A DNA stretch of 64,000 nt from Sepioteuthis lessoniana. Taxonomy: Eukaryota > Mollusca > Cephalopoda > Myopsida > Loliginidae. The stretch spans positions 2,403,501 to 2,467,500 of the forward strand of contig CAUZXS010005791.1 in assembly GCA_963585895.1 (NCBI GenBank), in the 5' to 3' direction. Shown piece after piece: positions 1-11,741 of this stretch. A program made the translations under genes and the position numbers. The notes beneath the pieces were generated by a model. It was not told the origin of the DNA. It saw only the letters and a program-made list of their open reading frames with translations, and ran no database searches. Every line of letters begins with the position of its first letter. Position 1 is the stretch's first letter.

Positions 1-130
1 CCTTATACCTTTACCTTATAACTTAACCTTATAACTTCATCTTACAAAACTTCACCTTACACCTTATAACAAACCTTACAAAACCTTACCTAACCTTACT
101 CTTATACGCCTACCACCTATCAAAACATTG
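1..130. repeat. Degenerate ACCTTAT-rich tract
   Basis: Irregular repeats of AACCTTAYA/ACCTTA-like words, without a fixed unit. It resembles a decayed minisatellite and is not a telomeric array. Confidence 0.5.
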
Positions 131-740
131 AACTCTTTTTTTGGACTCTTACATTATTCGTGGTTTATTCCATTTGGTGTAAAACCCTGTTTGTTGTTGG
201 TTGTATAAATTTTGTTACACTAAAAGTCGTTCGTCTCCGTTCTTCAAAAGCTGCCACCCATCTCCCTACTGCTGTTGAAGTACGGTTTATTCTTTTACAA
301 AACGTAGGAATAAACCATACTTTTCGGGGTTTATAAAAATCCCCATATGGGGAGCTTGCTAAACCAGGTGAGGGTAACCGACGAGTCGCAGACCCTCGGT
401 GAGTTTGAATTGGGCAGTATCAGCCCTACTGCATGCGAAGCCTGACTCCCGGGGGAACAAGCGGAAGAGTTCACCTGAAGAACCAACGGTTGTGAAGGCG
501 GTGGTAGCAAGTGTCATTGGAGCGCCTAGAGGAGGACATGGCACCCAAAGAAGTCCTAGTCATCCACTGCAACCTGGCAGTCTCCCGCCGTAACGGTTCT
601 TCGTGCCACTGGATCAAGACTTCCCAGGCCGAGAGAGTGGGATTGCCCCTGTGCACCGGTCTTCTCACTATAAAACTTTCACGCACAGATCAGTTTTGCA
701 ACTCATCACGTCATCATCGGATCTGATGGACAACTACAAT
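131..740. other. No gene recognised
   Basis: AT-rich to about 340, then a GC-richer block (about 350-725). The short overlapping open frames there look like chance. The edge with the LINE tail at about 740 is marked by a (TA)n run. Confidence 0.4.
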
Positions 741-741
741 A

Positions 742-778
<37 letters not shown>

Positions 779-1200
779 GGACTGCCGCAAAAAAAGCAGT
801 TTTGCTTCCAATAAAGTCTTCATCAGATGATGACTCTGGGTTCAGGTATGGTTTAGGGGGCAAAACATCATTGCCACTAACCCAGGGCGCCCTAGCACTG
901 TTTCACAATACTACCAAACTTTATTGAATGGTGTTTGATCTGTATGAATGCCATATCCGTTCAGATGCAGTTTCAGTCTTGTTTTGAATCTTTTTTATAT
1001 ATTCCCTCTTCTTTGCTGGTGAAAGTCCGAGTTTGGTTAAAAATGTAGAGGTTGCATTCGAAATAAAACCTCAACATCCAATCTCAAGAGGAAATACGTC
1101 CGTTGACCAGCCATTCTTAATCAATGTTCACGTAGGTCTTCGTACTTTTCCAATTTCCGCAGATACGCCCAGTCGATGTTGGTCTCAAAAGGGATCGTTA
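741..1200 (-). mobile_element. 3' end of an RLE-type LINE, ending at a (TA)n tract
   Basis: On the - strand, about 1190 down to 950 reads as the C-terminal domain of LINEs with a restriction-like endonuclease. One frame shows IDWAYLRKLEKYEDLREH; after a frame change pieces like GFISNAT and FLTKLGLSPAKK follow. This pattern (ERK-KYEDL..C...GW, then a GC-GF step) is remembered from Hero-like RLE LINEs. It runs into a 3' untranslated part and then (TA)n at 742-775. Several frames are used, so it is dead. It may be the same family as the Hero-like copy at 26830-29245; there the endonuclease end is missing, so the two cannot be aligned here. Confidence 0.5.
742..775. repeat. (TA)n microsatellite at LINE tail
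   Basis: Pure TA run directly at the 3' side of the - strand LINE tail. Confidence 0.85.
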
Positions 1201-1680
1201 ATTCAGCAATGATAACTTTCTTTGAATTATCTGTTTATTTCCTCAAATTTACATTAAGAAAGGCATGAAGCCTTAACATTTTATGGGAGAGGGGAAAGGA
1301 AGCGGTCATGTATTTCTATATATTCTAAGGGAACCTAGCTAGCCACATTCAACAGTACAATATATAGACAGTCATCCATCACCAATCACGCTGCATGCAC
1401 CAAAATACCACATTTGCTCTATGAAAAGACCTACTTAAAAACCCCGTTTGGAATGAATGATTTTATTGACAATATATGGTTTATTTACAAAAATGTTATA
1501 TGATGGGGATGGGAGAAAAACCCCGAAATATACAAAAGACGAAACAAAGGAAAAAATTCCCCGTTTGGTTGCCCTACCATCCCCCCGTCTACGAAGTGGA
1601 GGCCGACTGTTTTCCGGTGTCCGAAAACACCGAAAACCAGCTGGACCTACCATAAGTTTGAGAGGGTTCCTAATCTAATG
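1200..1680 (-). repeat. Interspersed repeat, first of two copies
   Basis: It shares ordered blocks with 55250-55618: CTAGCCACATTC, CTTAAAAACC, TTGATTGCCCT/TTGGTTGCCCT followed by CATCCCCC, and GGAGGCCGAC/GGAAGGCCGAC. A poly(A)-signal-like word reads on the - strand, so it could be an old LTR or a LINE 3' end. Family unknown. Confidence 0.5.
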
Positions 1681-1999
1681 GGGCAAAAAAGACAAGGATC
1701 GGCGCGGTATGAGCAGTTAATGGCAGGTAATATGAATTTTGTTCACGTGAAATTCCAAGATCAACTGTAAAAGCGGGCTGGAGTAAGGGTTGAGATGCAA
1801 AAAATAATAGGGATGGGGAAGACCTTGGAGACTAACAACGAGATGACGGGGACGATGAGTCACAAAAAACTTTGCCTACTTACCCGGGATGGGATCCCAA
1901 AAGACCCGTACCATAAACGCCATGGGCAAGAAGAGGAGGGAAGGATGACTCCAACATTGTCCCCTTTCGTACGACCAGGCTCGCTGCATTCACCTACCT

Positions 2000-2650
2000 T
2001 TTGACGAATGTTATGCGATCCAAGCGTTTTCTATCGCATCTGATTTTGACCCTAATCTGATGCCTAAAATACAAAATCAGATCACGATGAGAAAAGTTTG
2101 CATCGTCATACAATCCCCTTTTTCGCGTTGTCCAAATCACCATTCGAGCTACAGCTAGGATCGCAATAAACACCACACGCTTCTTTCCCTGAAACGGAGA
2201 AAGAACGTTGTCGACGACGACGTCGAACAGCACGAGCTGCTTGGGTTTGATGCTAGCCATCAACTCCCCGACGTAATCCTAGAACGGGCGAAATCGCTCG
2301 CAGTAGAAGAAGGCGTGCTCAGCCGTTTCTTCCAAACCACTGCTGCAGCGAGCGCAATCAGGCATGTCAATCAGGCCCGCCCTGAAATTTAAGACGAGAA
2401 GAGGCAAGGCATTCCGTGCAAGTCGCAAAGTGAGCGAGAACTCGGAGTTGTTCAAGAAGCTCAATCCTGGCGCCTAATTCCAGTGGGAGCGGATCTCTTC
2501 GGTCGTCCAGCCGCGCTGCACCGCTTGTTAAGAGGGTCCGAGTCCACCACTAGCTCCTGATATAGCTCTTTCCGAGGCCGTGAAAGGTCACTGGACCCAG
2601 GAAGGTTACGAAGGGCCGCTCGGCATTCGCGGACAAACAGTGTTTCACCC
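2000..2650 (-). pseudogene. LINE C-terminal zf-RVT-like domain remnant
   Basis: MPDCARCSSGLEETAEHAFF followed by YCERFRPF is the C-x2-C ... H ... C motif seen after the RT of many LINEs. It is preceded by LARNALPLLVLNFRAGLIDM. It is the 3' part of the same Tx1-like element. Confidence 0.75.
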
Positions 2651-2909
2651 ATCGGCTTGCGTCGACCTTCAGCCTTTGGGTCTCACTGGAGGCGAGGAAA
2701 AGTCCGACTCGCCTTTCGTTTCCACACCGTGTTCCCTGTCAAGGATCGGCCCAAGTATGCAAGTCTTTCAGCAAGCCTGTGGCTCTCCAGATCAGGCATA
2801 CTCAGACCCCCGTTGCGCTTACGTTGGATGCAGACCTGTCGACGGATCATCGGCCTTCGGCCTCCCCAGAATAATCTGGAGGGGTCGTTAAAGCGCCCGC
2901 CGACGTGCC

Positions 2910-4080
2910 TTAAGCAGAGGAAGTACAGCCCATCGGTAAAGGATCAAGGGGAAGACATACACTGCGCAAACCTCCTCCCTGTCCTTTAAGGACAAACTCC
3001 TTGAAAGCCAAAAGTTCCCACCTGAGCATCCACCTTAGCTTGTACTTCCGACCAATTTCGCTCCAGTTGGAGGTCAGGCCCGAACCACACCCCGAGGATG
3101 CGGACGGGCCCGTCACTCCAGTGAAAGGGCCCTGGAAAGGTATCGCTACCCCTTCAAGCACCGAGCCGCAAACCTTCGCTTTTGTCTAAGTTGACCTTGG
3201 CTCCTGCTATCCGCTCCTACTCACCAACCGCTTTCTTCACAGGCTTTATATCCAGGCGGCGGGATACAAAGACTGTGATATCATCAGCGAACGCAGAAAC
3301 CCTTGCCGTAAGAGGGCCAGCAAAAGGGACATCGCACAGGGCTGGATTTGCCCCCTCATCCCTAAGCCTACAGAGCAGGGGCTCCAAAGCGAGGACTTAG
3401 AGAAGAGGAGACAGAGGGCATCCCTGCCGGACCGAACGCTCTATCGCGAACTCCCTCAAACGTCTTCCGTTCACCTGCACCACTGCCTGAGGGTTGTGGT
3501 ACATCATGGTACGGTTGGAATCCGGTAGTCTCCAAAACAGACACCAAATACCGATGGTCAACCCTATCGAAGGCTTGGACTGATCTAAACTGATCAGCGC
3601 TGCTTCCGTGCCGTCTTCTATCCCCTCTAGGACTTCACGAATCTAGTGCATATTGTCTTGGATCGATCTTCCCTTCATAGCGTAGGTCTGCTTGAGGCCG
3701 ATCAGATCGCTAATGTCAATCTGTATATGGTTCGCTAAGACCCGGGCCAAAATCTTTAACTCTGTGTTAAGCAGAGTTATGGGCCTGAAGTCATCTGATC
3801 CCTTCCAAAATATACCTGCCACCTTTCTTTAGCAATGTGATCACGCCCTTGGTAATTCTACCAGGGATGGCTCCCTGGGCGAACCAATGGTTGAACATAT
3901 CCATCAGAATAGGCACAAACATGTGTGACAGCCTCAAGTAAACTTCGTAGGGCAAACCATCTTGTCCCGGCGACTTGTTGAGGCCGACCTGCTTCAACGC
4001 ATCACGGACTTCGCATTCAGAAATCACACCCACGCAGCTAGCCTCTTCAGCCGCCCCAAGGAAGGGAAAAGTCGGCAAAA
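2910..4080 (-). pseudogene. LINE reverse transcriptase remnant
   Basis: - strand order: VRDALKQVGLNKSPGQDGLP (RT fingers), DMFNHWFAQGAIPGRITKGV, DDFRPITLLNTELKILARVL (the RPIxLLN block), RQGCPLSPLL and SAFADDITVFVSRR, which carries the FADD catalytic box. These are RT motifs in correct order. Frame changes occur between the blocks, so no intact protein exists. The trailing part (SDGPVRILGVWFGPDLQLE) matches the connection region of Tx1-like elements. Confidence 0.85.
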
Positions 4081-4689
4081 TAGCTGCAAAAATCCTGAAG
4101 CAGGAGATCAGGACAGCGGGCTAAGAGATCACGGAAGTGCGCCTGAAAGCCATCACGTATCTCGCGATTCGATCACACTACGTGCCCATCCGAGGACTTG
4201 ACAGAATCGATATACCAACCGAGAAACCTTCGTACTTCTTCCTCGCGCGCAGTCGTGTTCGATTTCACAGCTTCGTTGAGAACTCTTTAACCTAGATCTA
4301 ACTACAAATCCCTTGTAGACCTCGCTAGTCTCACGCTCAAGGTTCTCCTAGCTAGTTCTATAGTTAGGGAGTCCCCCCAGCCACCGCCCGGGAAAGTCTA
4401 TTTTCTATACTTGGTGGCGAAATCTCTAATCCTATGTTTAAGAGAAACCCACCACCTATTCCTGGTAACCGCCCCCACTAATGCCCGCTTAATTAGGGAT
4501 TCTAGCCGGTCCTGGAAGTCCCGTATCTCCAGTAAGGAGGTATTGAACTTCCAGTAGCCGGCTAGACTATTAGCTAACCCAGACTGACCCAAACAAGTTT
4601 ATGGTCAGTCCACGCTATCAAGTGGAACGTGGGACAGCTAACGAAATCGCTATCAGCTCTTCTAACACTCTGTCCAAGTAGGAACCTAT

Positions 4690-5090
4690 TTAGCTACGTC
4701 CACATTTCCCTCCCAGAGTGATCCAGACGAAACCTGTCGGCCAAGTCATGGCGAGCCATAAAGTCGACAAGGCTGCTTTCACATCTTCCCAAGCTACTAG
4801 CCCCCGCCCGACCTTATCTATCTTGGGATCCAGGATCGCATTCCAATCACCCATTAAGACTAGCCGCTTCGTATCATCCAGGAACGGCACCAACCGACGA
4901 AAAAGGGAAACCCTCTCCACAGCGATATTGGGCGCATAAACCACAACCAGCCGGAACTCGAAACTTTTAACGTCGGCCACAACCAGTCTGTCCCCGTCAC
5001 CTGCAAAAACAACGTCAACATCAGTATCAAGGCTGCATCCAACTACCAAAGAGACCCCAGCGCTACTGCGGCTGTCGTATGATGAGAAAA
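4690..5090 (-). pseudogene. LINE APE endonuclease remnant
   Basis: It reads SYDSRSSAGVSLVVG, then VVVYAPN, VSLFRRLVPFLDDTKRLVL and MGDWNAILDPKIDKVGRG. The YAPN and GDWN blocks are hallmarks of the exonuclease-endonuclease-phosphatase fold that nicks target DNA for LINE insertion. The final part, which should read like DLVDRFRLDHP..MWTW, is shifted out of frame (seen as ..MTWPTGFVWITLGGKCGR). It belongs with the RT downstream on the - strand. Confidence 0.8.
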
Positions 5091-5244
5091 ATGTTAAAGT
5101 CGTTCAGTACTCGACAGTCTGCAGCGCAAATGAACAGCACAACATACACCCTGAGGTTCAGCAAGAATGCGCGCACACTTACTTGAATCCCTCAGACACA
5201 AGAAATATTGACCAATTTATCACCTCCACATATAAAAAACCCTA

Positions 5245-6290
5245 CCATTAATCCCTTCACCCTCTATTTTCATAGTGAATAAAAAAAAGAACTACCATAA
5301 AAACACTTATTTCCAGAGCTAAACAACTATCCTCCTCTCGAACTATTTTCCTTAATGAACTTAAAAATATTAAACGAACCCTTATTAATAATGGGTTCCC
5401 CAACTACATTGTTGATACTGAAATTAAACCATTCATTAATAAACCTGAACAACATAACATAGACAATACCCTAAACCACAAACAATCAATAAACCTTTAC
5501 TACAAAAACCAATTTCATAGTTATTATAAGATAGATGAACATAGATTAAAAAACCTCATCCCAAAAAATGTTCTCCCTACAGATCCTACCAAAAAAGTAA
5601 GACTTATCATTTACAACAACAAATTTAAACCCTCCAACCAAATTATTTCTAATAACACTTCCCCCTCCACCGAACTTCTTGATTGGACAAACGTGGTATA
5701 TATGTCTCCAAAGAAAATAATGCGTACTTTGGTCTTACCACTACAACTTTTTCTAGACGGCTTACAATGCTCCTTTATGATTCTAGCTCCATAGCCTTAC
5801 ATCTTAAAACCTATTCTATTCCCAAATCCAAATTTCGAAAAATTCTAGTTAAAATTACCACTATAATAGCGCATGAAATAAATAAGCTATGATAACAAAT
5901 CCTAGAAAAACAAAAAAGACAAAAATCTATAGAATCAATTTTGAAAATAGCCACAATGTTTTGAAATACCTTTAGATTTTTTTTTCAAATATTCCATATT
6001 TCTTCATAATATTCATAGAATTTTATCACGAAATATTCCGTTGATAGTGTTATGTTTTTTTAAATTCATCAGAAACTTAGTTTTATCCAACTCTGCGTTT
6101 GCGTAGTTTTGTTATGTTATAAAAACCTAAAAAACTTTCAAAACTCTTTAAAAAAACACTCTTTATACATGCAAGCAACCCCAGATGATGGCCTATGAAA
6201 AGTCCAAAAGTGCTCAAGACAATTTTGGTAAATTCATCCACCAATTCCAACCTGAAACCAAAACACTTATCTGGAAACTTGAAAGGATCT
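5245..6290 (+). mobile_element. Penelope-like element, 3' part with GIY-YIG domain
   Basis: The + strand reads TIKTLISRAKQLSSSRTIF, LINNGFPNYIVDTEIKPF, then NLYYKNQFHSYYKIDEHRLK and LIPKNVLPTDPTKKVRLIIY. This is the end of the RT and the linker typical of Penelope-like elements, which use a telomerase-like RT. It is followed by a GIY-YIG nuclease-like stretch (AYFGLTTTTFSRRLTMLLYD) to about 5890. About 400 bp of AT-rich 3' sequence follows. The catalytic RT core is absent, so this is a 5'-truncated, inactive copy. It lies head-on to the Tx1-like LINE. Confidence 0.75.
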
Positions 6291-6364
6291 TAATTAAATC
6301 ATATTAACAAAATGTGTCTTTATTATTCAATCAAGCATACTTGAATGAAAGACTGCTACCTAAC

Positions 6365-6400
<36 letters not shown>

Positions 6401-7305
6401 CATATATATATATATGGGAATGCCCTCTCATTGATATTGAGCACTATTAAACAATACTGCAACATTTGGTCCTCCATTAACTCATCAAATGAGCTAGTAA
6501 GAACCATAAACCTCTTTTTATATATATATATATATACGAGATGTCTTCAAAGCGAATCGAGTCTTAAGCTTAACCAATAAACGAAACGTTGATTTTGTTC
6601 AAAATAGACCCTTTAGCGTTCCACATACTATTTCTAGCAAATGTAGTAGTAGTAGTAGTAGTAGTAGTCGTAGTTAGAATGAACCTTGATTCAAGACCAC
6701 AACACTGCTTTGATCAATAATTATACTTCGAGGAATCTCAGAGAGCTGAGGAAACTTGCTCTCACTCGCTCTCAATGAAGACTAATAGTTACTACTGGTG
6801 TGAAAAACTCGCAAAGAGTAAAAGTAATAATACGCCTTTCAAATTTAATATATTCCAGTAGGTGTGAGAGGGAATGTATGCAATTTCTATAATATGCTTT
6901 GAAAATATCTTACTCAATAATTGTACGATGCCATTTACGTTCAAGTTGAGTGGTTTATATGCAATATTCATTGATCTTAGCTTTTGTGACTGCGTTTATT
7001 AAATTCATTACATTAATCGATAGTTATTGCTTTTTTTACTTCCTAACATACATTTTATTTATAATTATTAAGAAGCAGTTTTTCCCCATAGGAGATTACT
7101 TTTTTGTCGACCTTTCGTTCGAGTATTTTATATGAATTGAAATGTTTGTATATTAATTACGATGAAAGGGATTAGGTTTGCTTTTATTACATATTTATAA
7201 ATTCATTTATTTTTGTTTTGCTTGCAATTTTATTATCATGTGTAGGCGGTTGAGATTTTGAAAGATACATGCATATATGTATGTATAGATTTTGTGCTGG
7301 TTGCA
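6291..7305. other. No gene recognised; microsatellites
   Basis: AT-rich DNA with (CA)n/(TA)n at 6366-6415, (TA)n at 6517-6535 and (AGT)n at about 6642-6668. Short open frames here are low-complexity or unrecognised. Confidence 0.5.

Positions 7306-7359
<54 letters not shown>
7306..7359. repeat. (TAGA)n array 1
   Basis: About 13 units, directly preceded by TGTGCTGGTTG. A second array at 7664 has nearly the same prefix. Confidence 0.9.
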
Positions 7360-7435
7360 TCCCAACCCCCTCAACATGAGCAGAATATAAGACAAGTTCA
7401 GTTTTTAAGCGAAGTTTAACAGGTTTGAACTCAGA

Positions 7436-7630
7436 GTTTTTCTTCTCCTTAACTGGTTGCCATACCAAGGTTAAAGAGCTCAATTTGCCCAACTATTTAG
7501 CTGGAGAGAGAATTGTTTGATTCATACTTTTCCCAAGAGTATTTTTGCTCAGTGAAAATGCAAACAGTCTCGTCCAAGATTCACCAGGTTCACCGGTCCA
7601 TTTCACCACGAGATATACAGTTATATGTAC
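7436..7630 (-). repeat. SINE-like repeat, copy 1
   Basis: It shares ordered words with copies at 40885, 41705, 63125 and 63735: GGTTGCCATACCAAGGTTA, AGAGCTCAAT, ACTATTTAGCTGG, TTGATTCATACTTTTCCCAAG, AAAATGCAAACAG and CTCGTCCA. By comparison with the 40885 copy the tRNA-like head would be at the high-coordinate end, so it is placed on the - strand. Confidence 0.6.
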
Positions 7631-7663
7631 AGACTAAGAAACTAAGCAGTTGTGTGCAGGTTG

Positions 7664-7716
<53 letters not shown>
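7664..7716. repeat. (TAGA)n array 2
   Basis: Preceded by TGTGCAGGTTG, close to the prefix of the first array about 360 bp upstream. Confidence 0.9.
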
Positions 7717-7717
<1 letters not shown>

Positions 7718-10079
7718 CCGTTTCTTGTTTGTAGCTTTCTTTATTGCTTTTAAACTTTCTGTGTTGCACAGTAATGTTTGCACAGATGTCTTAAAGTCAG
7801 CTTTTATCTTCTAAATAAGTCTATACAATCTATTGTTAGCTGCAATATGTGGTACAGTCTAACACTCTTTCATGTTAAAGCACTAAATGACTTACATACA
7901 TCGCAACATATTCTTGTCAGGTCTAGTTGGCAGGTCATATTTTGTTTGTGGGTTCGAGTGTAATTAAAAAACAACTTTTGATTGTAGTACACGATTACAC
8001 GCGCTACGATTCAGGATGCGTTGTAAATCAAAGGGTAATGACTCGAATATTTCAAAGGCTGCGTTTCAGTTTGCACTGATACTCACACTACTTTTTAAAC
8101 GCTGCATCTTTAAGAATATTTTCACCACCAGTTTGTCGGTTGATCGGTTTTATGGCATGTTAATCCTTGCGTTATTTTATGCTGAAGTCAATTTAAAATT
8201 ACGTTCTCCAATAACATATGTTAAAAATCTATTTTCACAATACAATTATCTCAAACAGGTCTATTTGACTCATACCAATAAACAAATGTTACCACTTCAT
8301 GTCAGAGTTGATGTAAGAGTAATGATGAGCCTCACTACCAAATGCAATTTCATGTCATATCCAGGAAATTTTTTTTATGGAGGACTTTTCCCTCTGCAAG
8401 TGATGTGGTCAGCTAATGAGACCAGTTGCTCAGTATTCCTAGTTACTGACATGGATATATTCAGAGTTTTCAGGTTAATGATGACATCTATAAAACACTT
8501 TTTTGGACTTGGCGGAGAATGCTTACCAGTTGTTAACTTGTTCTAAAACAGTATCTTGTACTTTATTTTTTGGTAGTGTATTGTCCTTTATTATCATAAC
8601 ATTATCTTCCCAATGCATCTGTGACACGATTAATGACTTTTCGATTGTAAAATTCATAAATTTCTGCAGAACCTCATCATAATAAAGTGAATGATTCCAT
8701 ATATATATATGGACACACACAAGTGTGTGCCAATTTATTACTTTTGCCTAACATACTGTTATTTAAAGTAGCTGAAAGAACATGATCATAACCATTTGCT
8801 CTGAATAGGTTGAAGTGAAAGCATCTTGGTTCAAAAGTTGAAGGAGGGAAATAGTTATCAAAGTTAAACATGCAATACTGAAATTTTCGTTTAAAGCTAA
8901 ACAGTACTAGTTAGTATGCAAGCCCAACTAACAAACCACTAAAAACAAAAATATTGGACATCCAGTGAGGATCAAACTCACTGTATATAATCTGCTGGCC
9001 TAAATCGTTCAATCATGAGATGATTAATCACCTAGTAACAACAGGTACTGCAAGCAACCTGTGTACCAAACTAAGCAAAGCTAAGGATAGTGTCGAGATT
9101 ACATCCCTTGCCTACCAAATAGCTCTTCTGTTTGGCGTTAGGTTACACAAGTATGTTTCAATATTAGTACAACTAATGGTCACTACGTGGCGTGATCAAA
9201 GTAGCATATAACACCAAAATTCAAATTCCTTTTTGCTCGTGGTCCCAGCAACCTTCATACTTCTAACAATCTCGTGTTTTTTAAGGATGTGAGTCTTCAT
9301 TCTGTAACGGTACGGGTCTCAAATAGACGTTTGTAATATTACGACACCACATAGACGCTTGCACCACTACGGTTTTAAGTTTCAGTCGGAACCCCGTTGT
9401 AACCTCATCATGAAAAATGTGACGACCACACAAAATACCGTCTTGCTTCGCAAATACAAAAGTTTATTCGCTACTAAACCTTCTTGTAGTCGTCGGGAAG
9501 AGAGAAACAGAGTATGAAAAATTAGTCAATTGTTTTATTAGGCTGATCGAAATAAAACCGTCGTTAGAAGAGAGAGAGCAGACACAGATATTGACATTAT
9601 ATTTCTCGTTTTCTATTGCAGTTCTCGCACATGGTTGCTTTGAGTTCTTTCTTCTCATCTTCACAGTGGGAGTGGGTCCTCTTCGCGTGGCTCACCCAAA
9701 ATGGATGCCATAATTTTCGGCTGTCTTCACATAATCGCGTCTATTATCCAACTGGCTCTCTTTTACTATTTTCTATCCAGCGTCCACCTCATGGTTCTTC
9801 CGCTTGAGCTTCTTTCAAGCCAATCAGAACTCGTCGCCGATTTGCTGCGAATACATTCCTATTTTTAACCCGAGCATCCGCTGCTACTTCTACCAAGATT
9901 TGGGAAATCTCTGTCTTGCTAGGAAACAACTTATTTCTAAAACAATCACCCAGCGTCCCTAATTATATTACAATTCAAACTTTATTCTCTTATACATACA
10001 CGTATTAAAGACTACAACTAGTACAAAAAACTCTACCAACCACATATATTTGTTGATGTATTTTCACTATTTTAAAATC
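7717..10079. other. No gene recognised
   Basis: A 176-codon open stretch at 8016-8546 has no recognisable domain and overlaps a repeat (8262-8400) shared with 57265-57375. A GC-richer block at about 9400-10010 has AATAAA-like words and could be a solo terminal repeat, but I could not pair its ends. A weak tRNA-like B-box lies on the - strand near 8960. Confidence 0.4.
8262..8400 (+). repeat. Interspersed repeat shared with 57265-57375
   Basis: Common ordered blocks: TTTGACTCATA, CTCAC followed by AGATGCAGTTT/AAATGCAATTT, then GTGTCATACCCAAGATAT / ATGTCATATCCAGGAAAT. Family unknown. Confidence 0.45.
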
Positions 10080-10618
10080 ATAAAATCGACCCATCTTTAT
10101 TATTATCATCCTAACTTGGTCAGCGAATCTTTGGCTTGTTATCTTAAATTTAGTGCATTCTTCCCAGATGTCTACCATTCTTTTTTATACTCCCTTTGTA
10201 TACGGTTGCTCCTATAATAGCAGTGAAGTGCAAGTTTGTTATTTTCTCTAGTTCATTTTCTGCTTTAAAGCCTCTAATTTGAGATGTTGCTTAGGGTGTC
10301 GTTTCTATACCTGGAAAAAAGAATAGCCAACATTCGCAGGATGCCGACGATGGTCTCATGTTAGCTGTTAAGGTAGTACCTGCCAATCATGACATCCAGA
10401 CCTGTTGTCTGAGTTTCACATTGAATTTCATTTTGATTAGTCATGTTTTTCATGGGTAGTATATTGTGGCAATACCAGACCCAGGGGCTGTTTATTAACT
10501 GCATTCCTGACACAGATAGGACCAAGTTCTCTCATAGACAGAGAGCTCTTAAGTTGGTCACAAAAAATTAACTTTTCAAATTTGTGAAGTTTTAACTTAA
10601 TTAAAGTTCACCGTAGGA
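10080..10618 (-). mobile_element. RLE LINE family, isolated 5' fragment
   Basis: It matches the 5' parts of the copies ending near 14560 and 21900: AACTTGGTCAGCGAATCTTT, GGTTGCTCCTATAATAGCAG, AGCCAACATTCGCAGGATG and ATACCAGACCCAGG recur in the same order. It ends with AAGTTTTAACTTAATTAAAG, a motif also found at 14842 and 18236. Only the 5' end is present, which is the opposite of ordinary LINE 5' truncation. Confidence 0.65.
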
Positions 10619-10826
10619 CTACTTATTGACTATAACTGATATTGTTAAATTCTGAGTTTTTTGTTGGTCTTCTTGTACCGTGAATTTGGATCGTTGGAAT
10701 CTTGTCGCTGATAAAGCTAGTCACTTTAGTAAGGGTAAAACTAGAAGTGTCATCTATATTAAAGCTAAATCAACAGAAACTAGGTTATGTATTCTAACAG
10801 ACGCATTGCGGAAGGATTAAAATTAG

Positions 10827-10883
<57 letters not shown>

Positions 10884-10982
10884 TCCACAAAACAGAACAT
10901 GCTGCTATGTTTTTCAATAAACTGCACGAAAAACGAGTTTGTCTTGATGTTGGCCGCCATTATTATTATTATTATTATTATG
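10827..10982. repeat. (AAT)n and (ATT)n arrays at RLE LINE 3' end
   Basis: (AAT)n spans about 10827-10884 and (ATT)n spans 10959-10982, with 75 bp between. The second directly abuts the 3' end of the - strand RLE LINE, so on the element's own strand it is a TAA-type tail. R4/Dong-clade LINEs are known to sit in TAA repeats. Confidence 0.8.
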
Positions 10983-11053
10983 TTACTTCTTGAGAGGTTT
11001 TCACATCAGTGTTAGCTGGTGGTATTTCACTGGAGTCCGAGTGACAGCAAGTC

Positions 11054-11330
11054 TTAAGTCTCCAGGACTCTTCTCGGTATTTTGGCCGATCTCAATAGTG
11101 TAGTAGTTTGGATGGTCTCGACTTGTCCTGTTATTTCCAAGTCCTCCAGTCCCTTTAGTAATCCTTTGGTAACTGTACCAAGATCACCAATTATAATTGG
11201 TATAAACGTCATTTTCATGTTCCGCAGTTTTTCCAGTTCCCTAGTAAGGTCTAGATATTTATTCTTCTTTTCACTTTCTTTTAATTTTACTCCGTGGTCA
11301 GCCGGGACAGCAAAGTCCATAATTTTTCAA
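11054..11330 (-). pseudogene. RLE LINE endonuclease end
   Basis: It reads MDFAVPADHGVKLKESEKKN, YLDLTRELEKLRNMKMTFI and PIIIGDLGTVTKGLLKGLE, then SAKIPRRVLET. In complete relatives the DFAVPADH stretch follows a PDLII strand, giving the PD...D pattern of the restriction-like endonuclease that cuts the target. The PD part is not open in this frame here. The phrase is strongly remembered from invertebrate RLE LINEs. Confidence 0.75.
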
Positions 11331-11453
11331 GTTCTCTTTTTTTCTTTTCTTTTTTCTTATTATTATTAGGTCTGGTCGTCTGGCCGGGATTAGGTGATCC
11401 GTTTGTATGTCAAAATTCCTGAGGAGTTTATGTGTCATTCTACAGGACAGATG

Positions 11454-11741
11454 TTATATTGTGCATATACCATTTGTTCGTATGGTCAAATTTAATTTTT
11501 TTTTTTTTTTGCACAATTCCCAGTGGATCACCTTGCCCACCCAGTCATGTCTTGTCTTATCCTCTTTCTGTGCTAATTTGCTGCATTCGCTTATTATGTG
11601 ATTGATGGTCTCGTCACTATCACCACTGTTTTGTTGCGTCTTATCTATTCTTGCTTTGATATGATTGGTCCTTATGGCGTTATTTTGTGCTGCTAACAGG
11701 AGAGATTCAGTTTCTCTCTTAAGGTTTTCCTTTCTAATCAA
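11454..11741 (-). pseudogene. RLE LINE zinc-finger region
   Basis: It reads ENLKRETESLLLAAQNNAIR, TNHIKARIDKTQQNS, then ETINHIISECSKLAQKEDKT and RHDWVGKVIHWELC. This is the segment before the endonuclease; it keeps the H...C half of a C-C-H-C finger followed by RHDWVGK. The paired CRLCGDRD half is missing here but present in copy B. Confidence 0.75.

Larger units (their letters stand above)
1681..5180 (-). mobile_element. Tx1/L1-like LINE, decayed
   Basis: A - strand non-LTR retrotransposon with an APE endonuclease, then reverse transcriptase, then a C-terminal zinc-binding RVT domain. The order on the - strand is endonuclease (about 5090-4690), RT (about 4080-2910) and C-terminus (about 2650-2000), with a probable 3' UTR to about 1690. 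The reading moves between frames in many places, so it is inactive. The clade call (Tx1 within the L1 group) rests on the phrasing of the endonuclease (LVLMGDWNAILDPKIDK) and of the RT, and is not checked. It is close to full length for ORF2 but no ORF1 is visible upstream. Confidence 0.8.

Noticed and set aside
1-130. Telomere-like array
   Set aside because: The ACCTTAT words are irregular and do not match the TTAGGG repeat expected in molluscs.
7306-7716. CRISPR-like regular arrays
   Set aside because: These are simple (TAGA)n microsatellites without spacers.
8016-8546. A 176-codon open frame that might be a host exon
   Set aside because: No domain, signal or family was recognised, the composition is that of AT-rich intron, and it overlaps a repeat shared with 57265-57375. 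No convincing splice context.
10787-10993. Asparagine-rich protein
   Set aside because: It is the translation of (AAT)n and (ATT)n arrays at the LINE tail.
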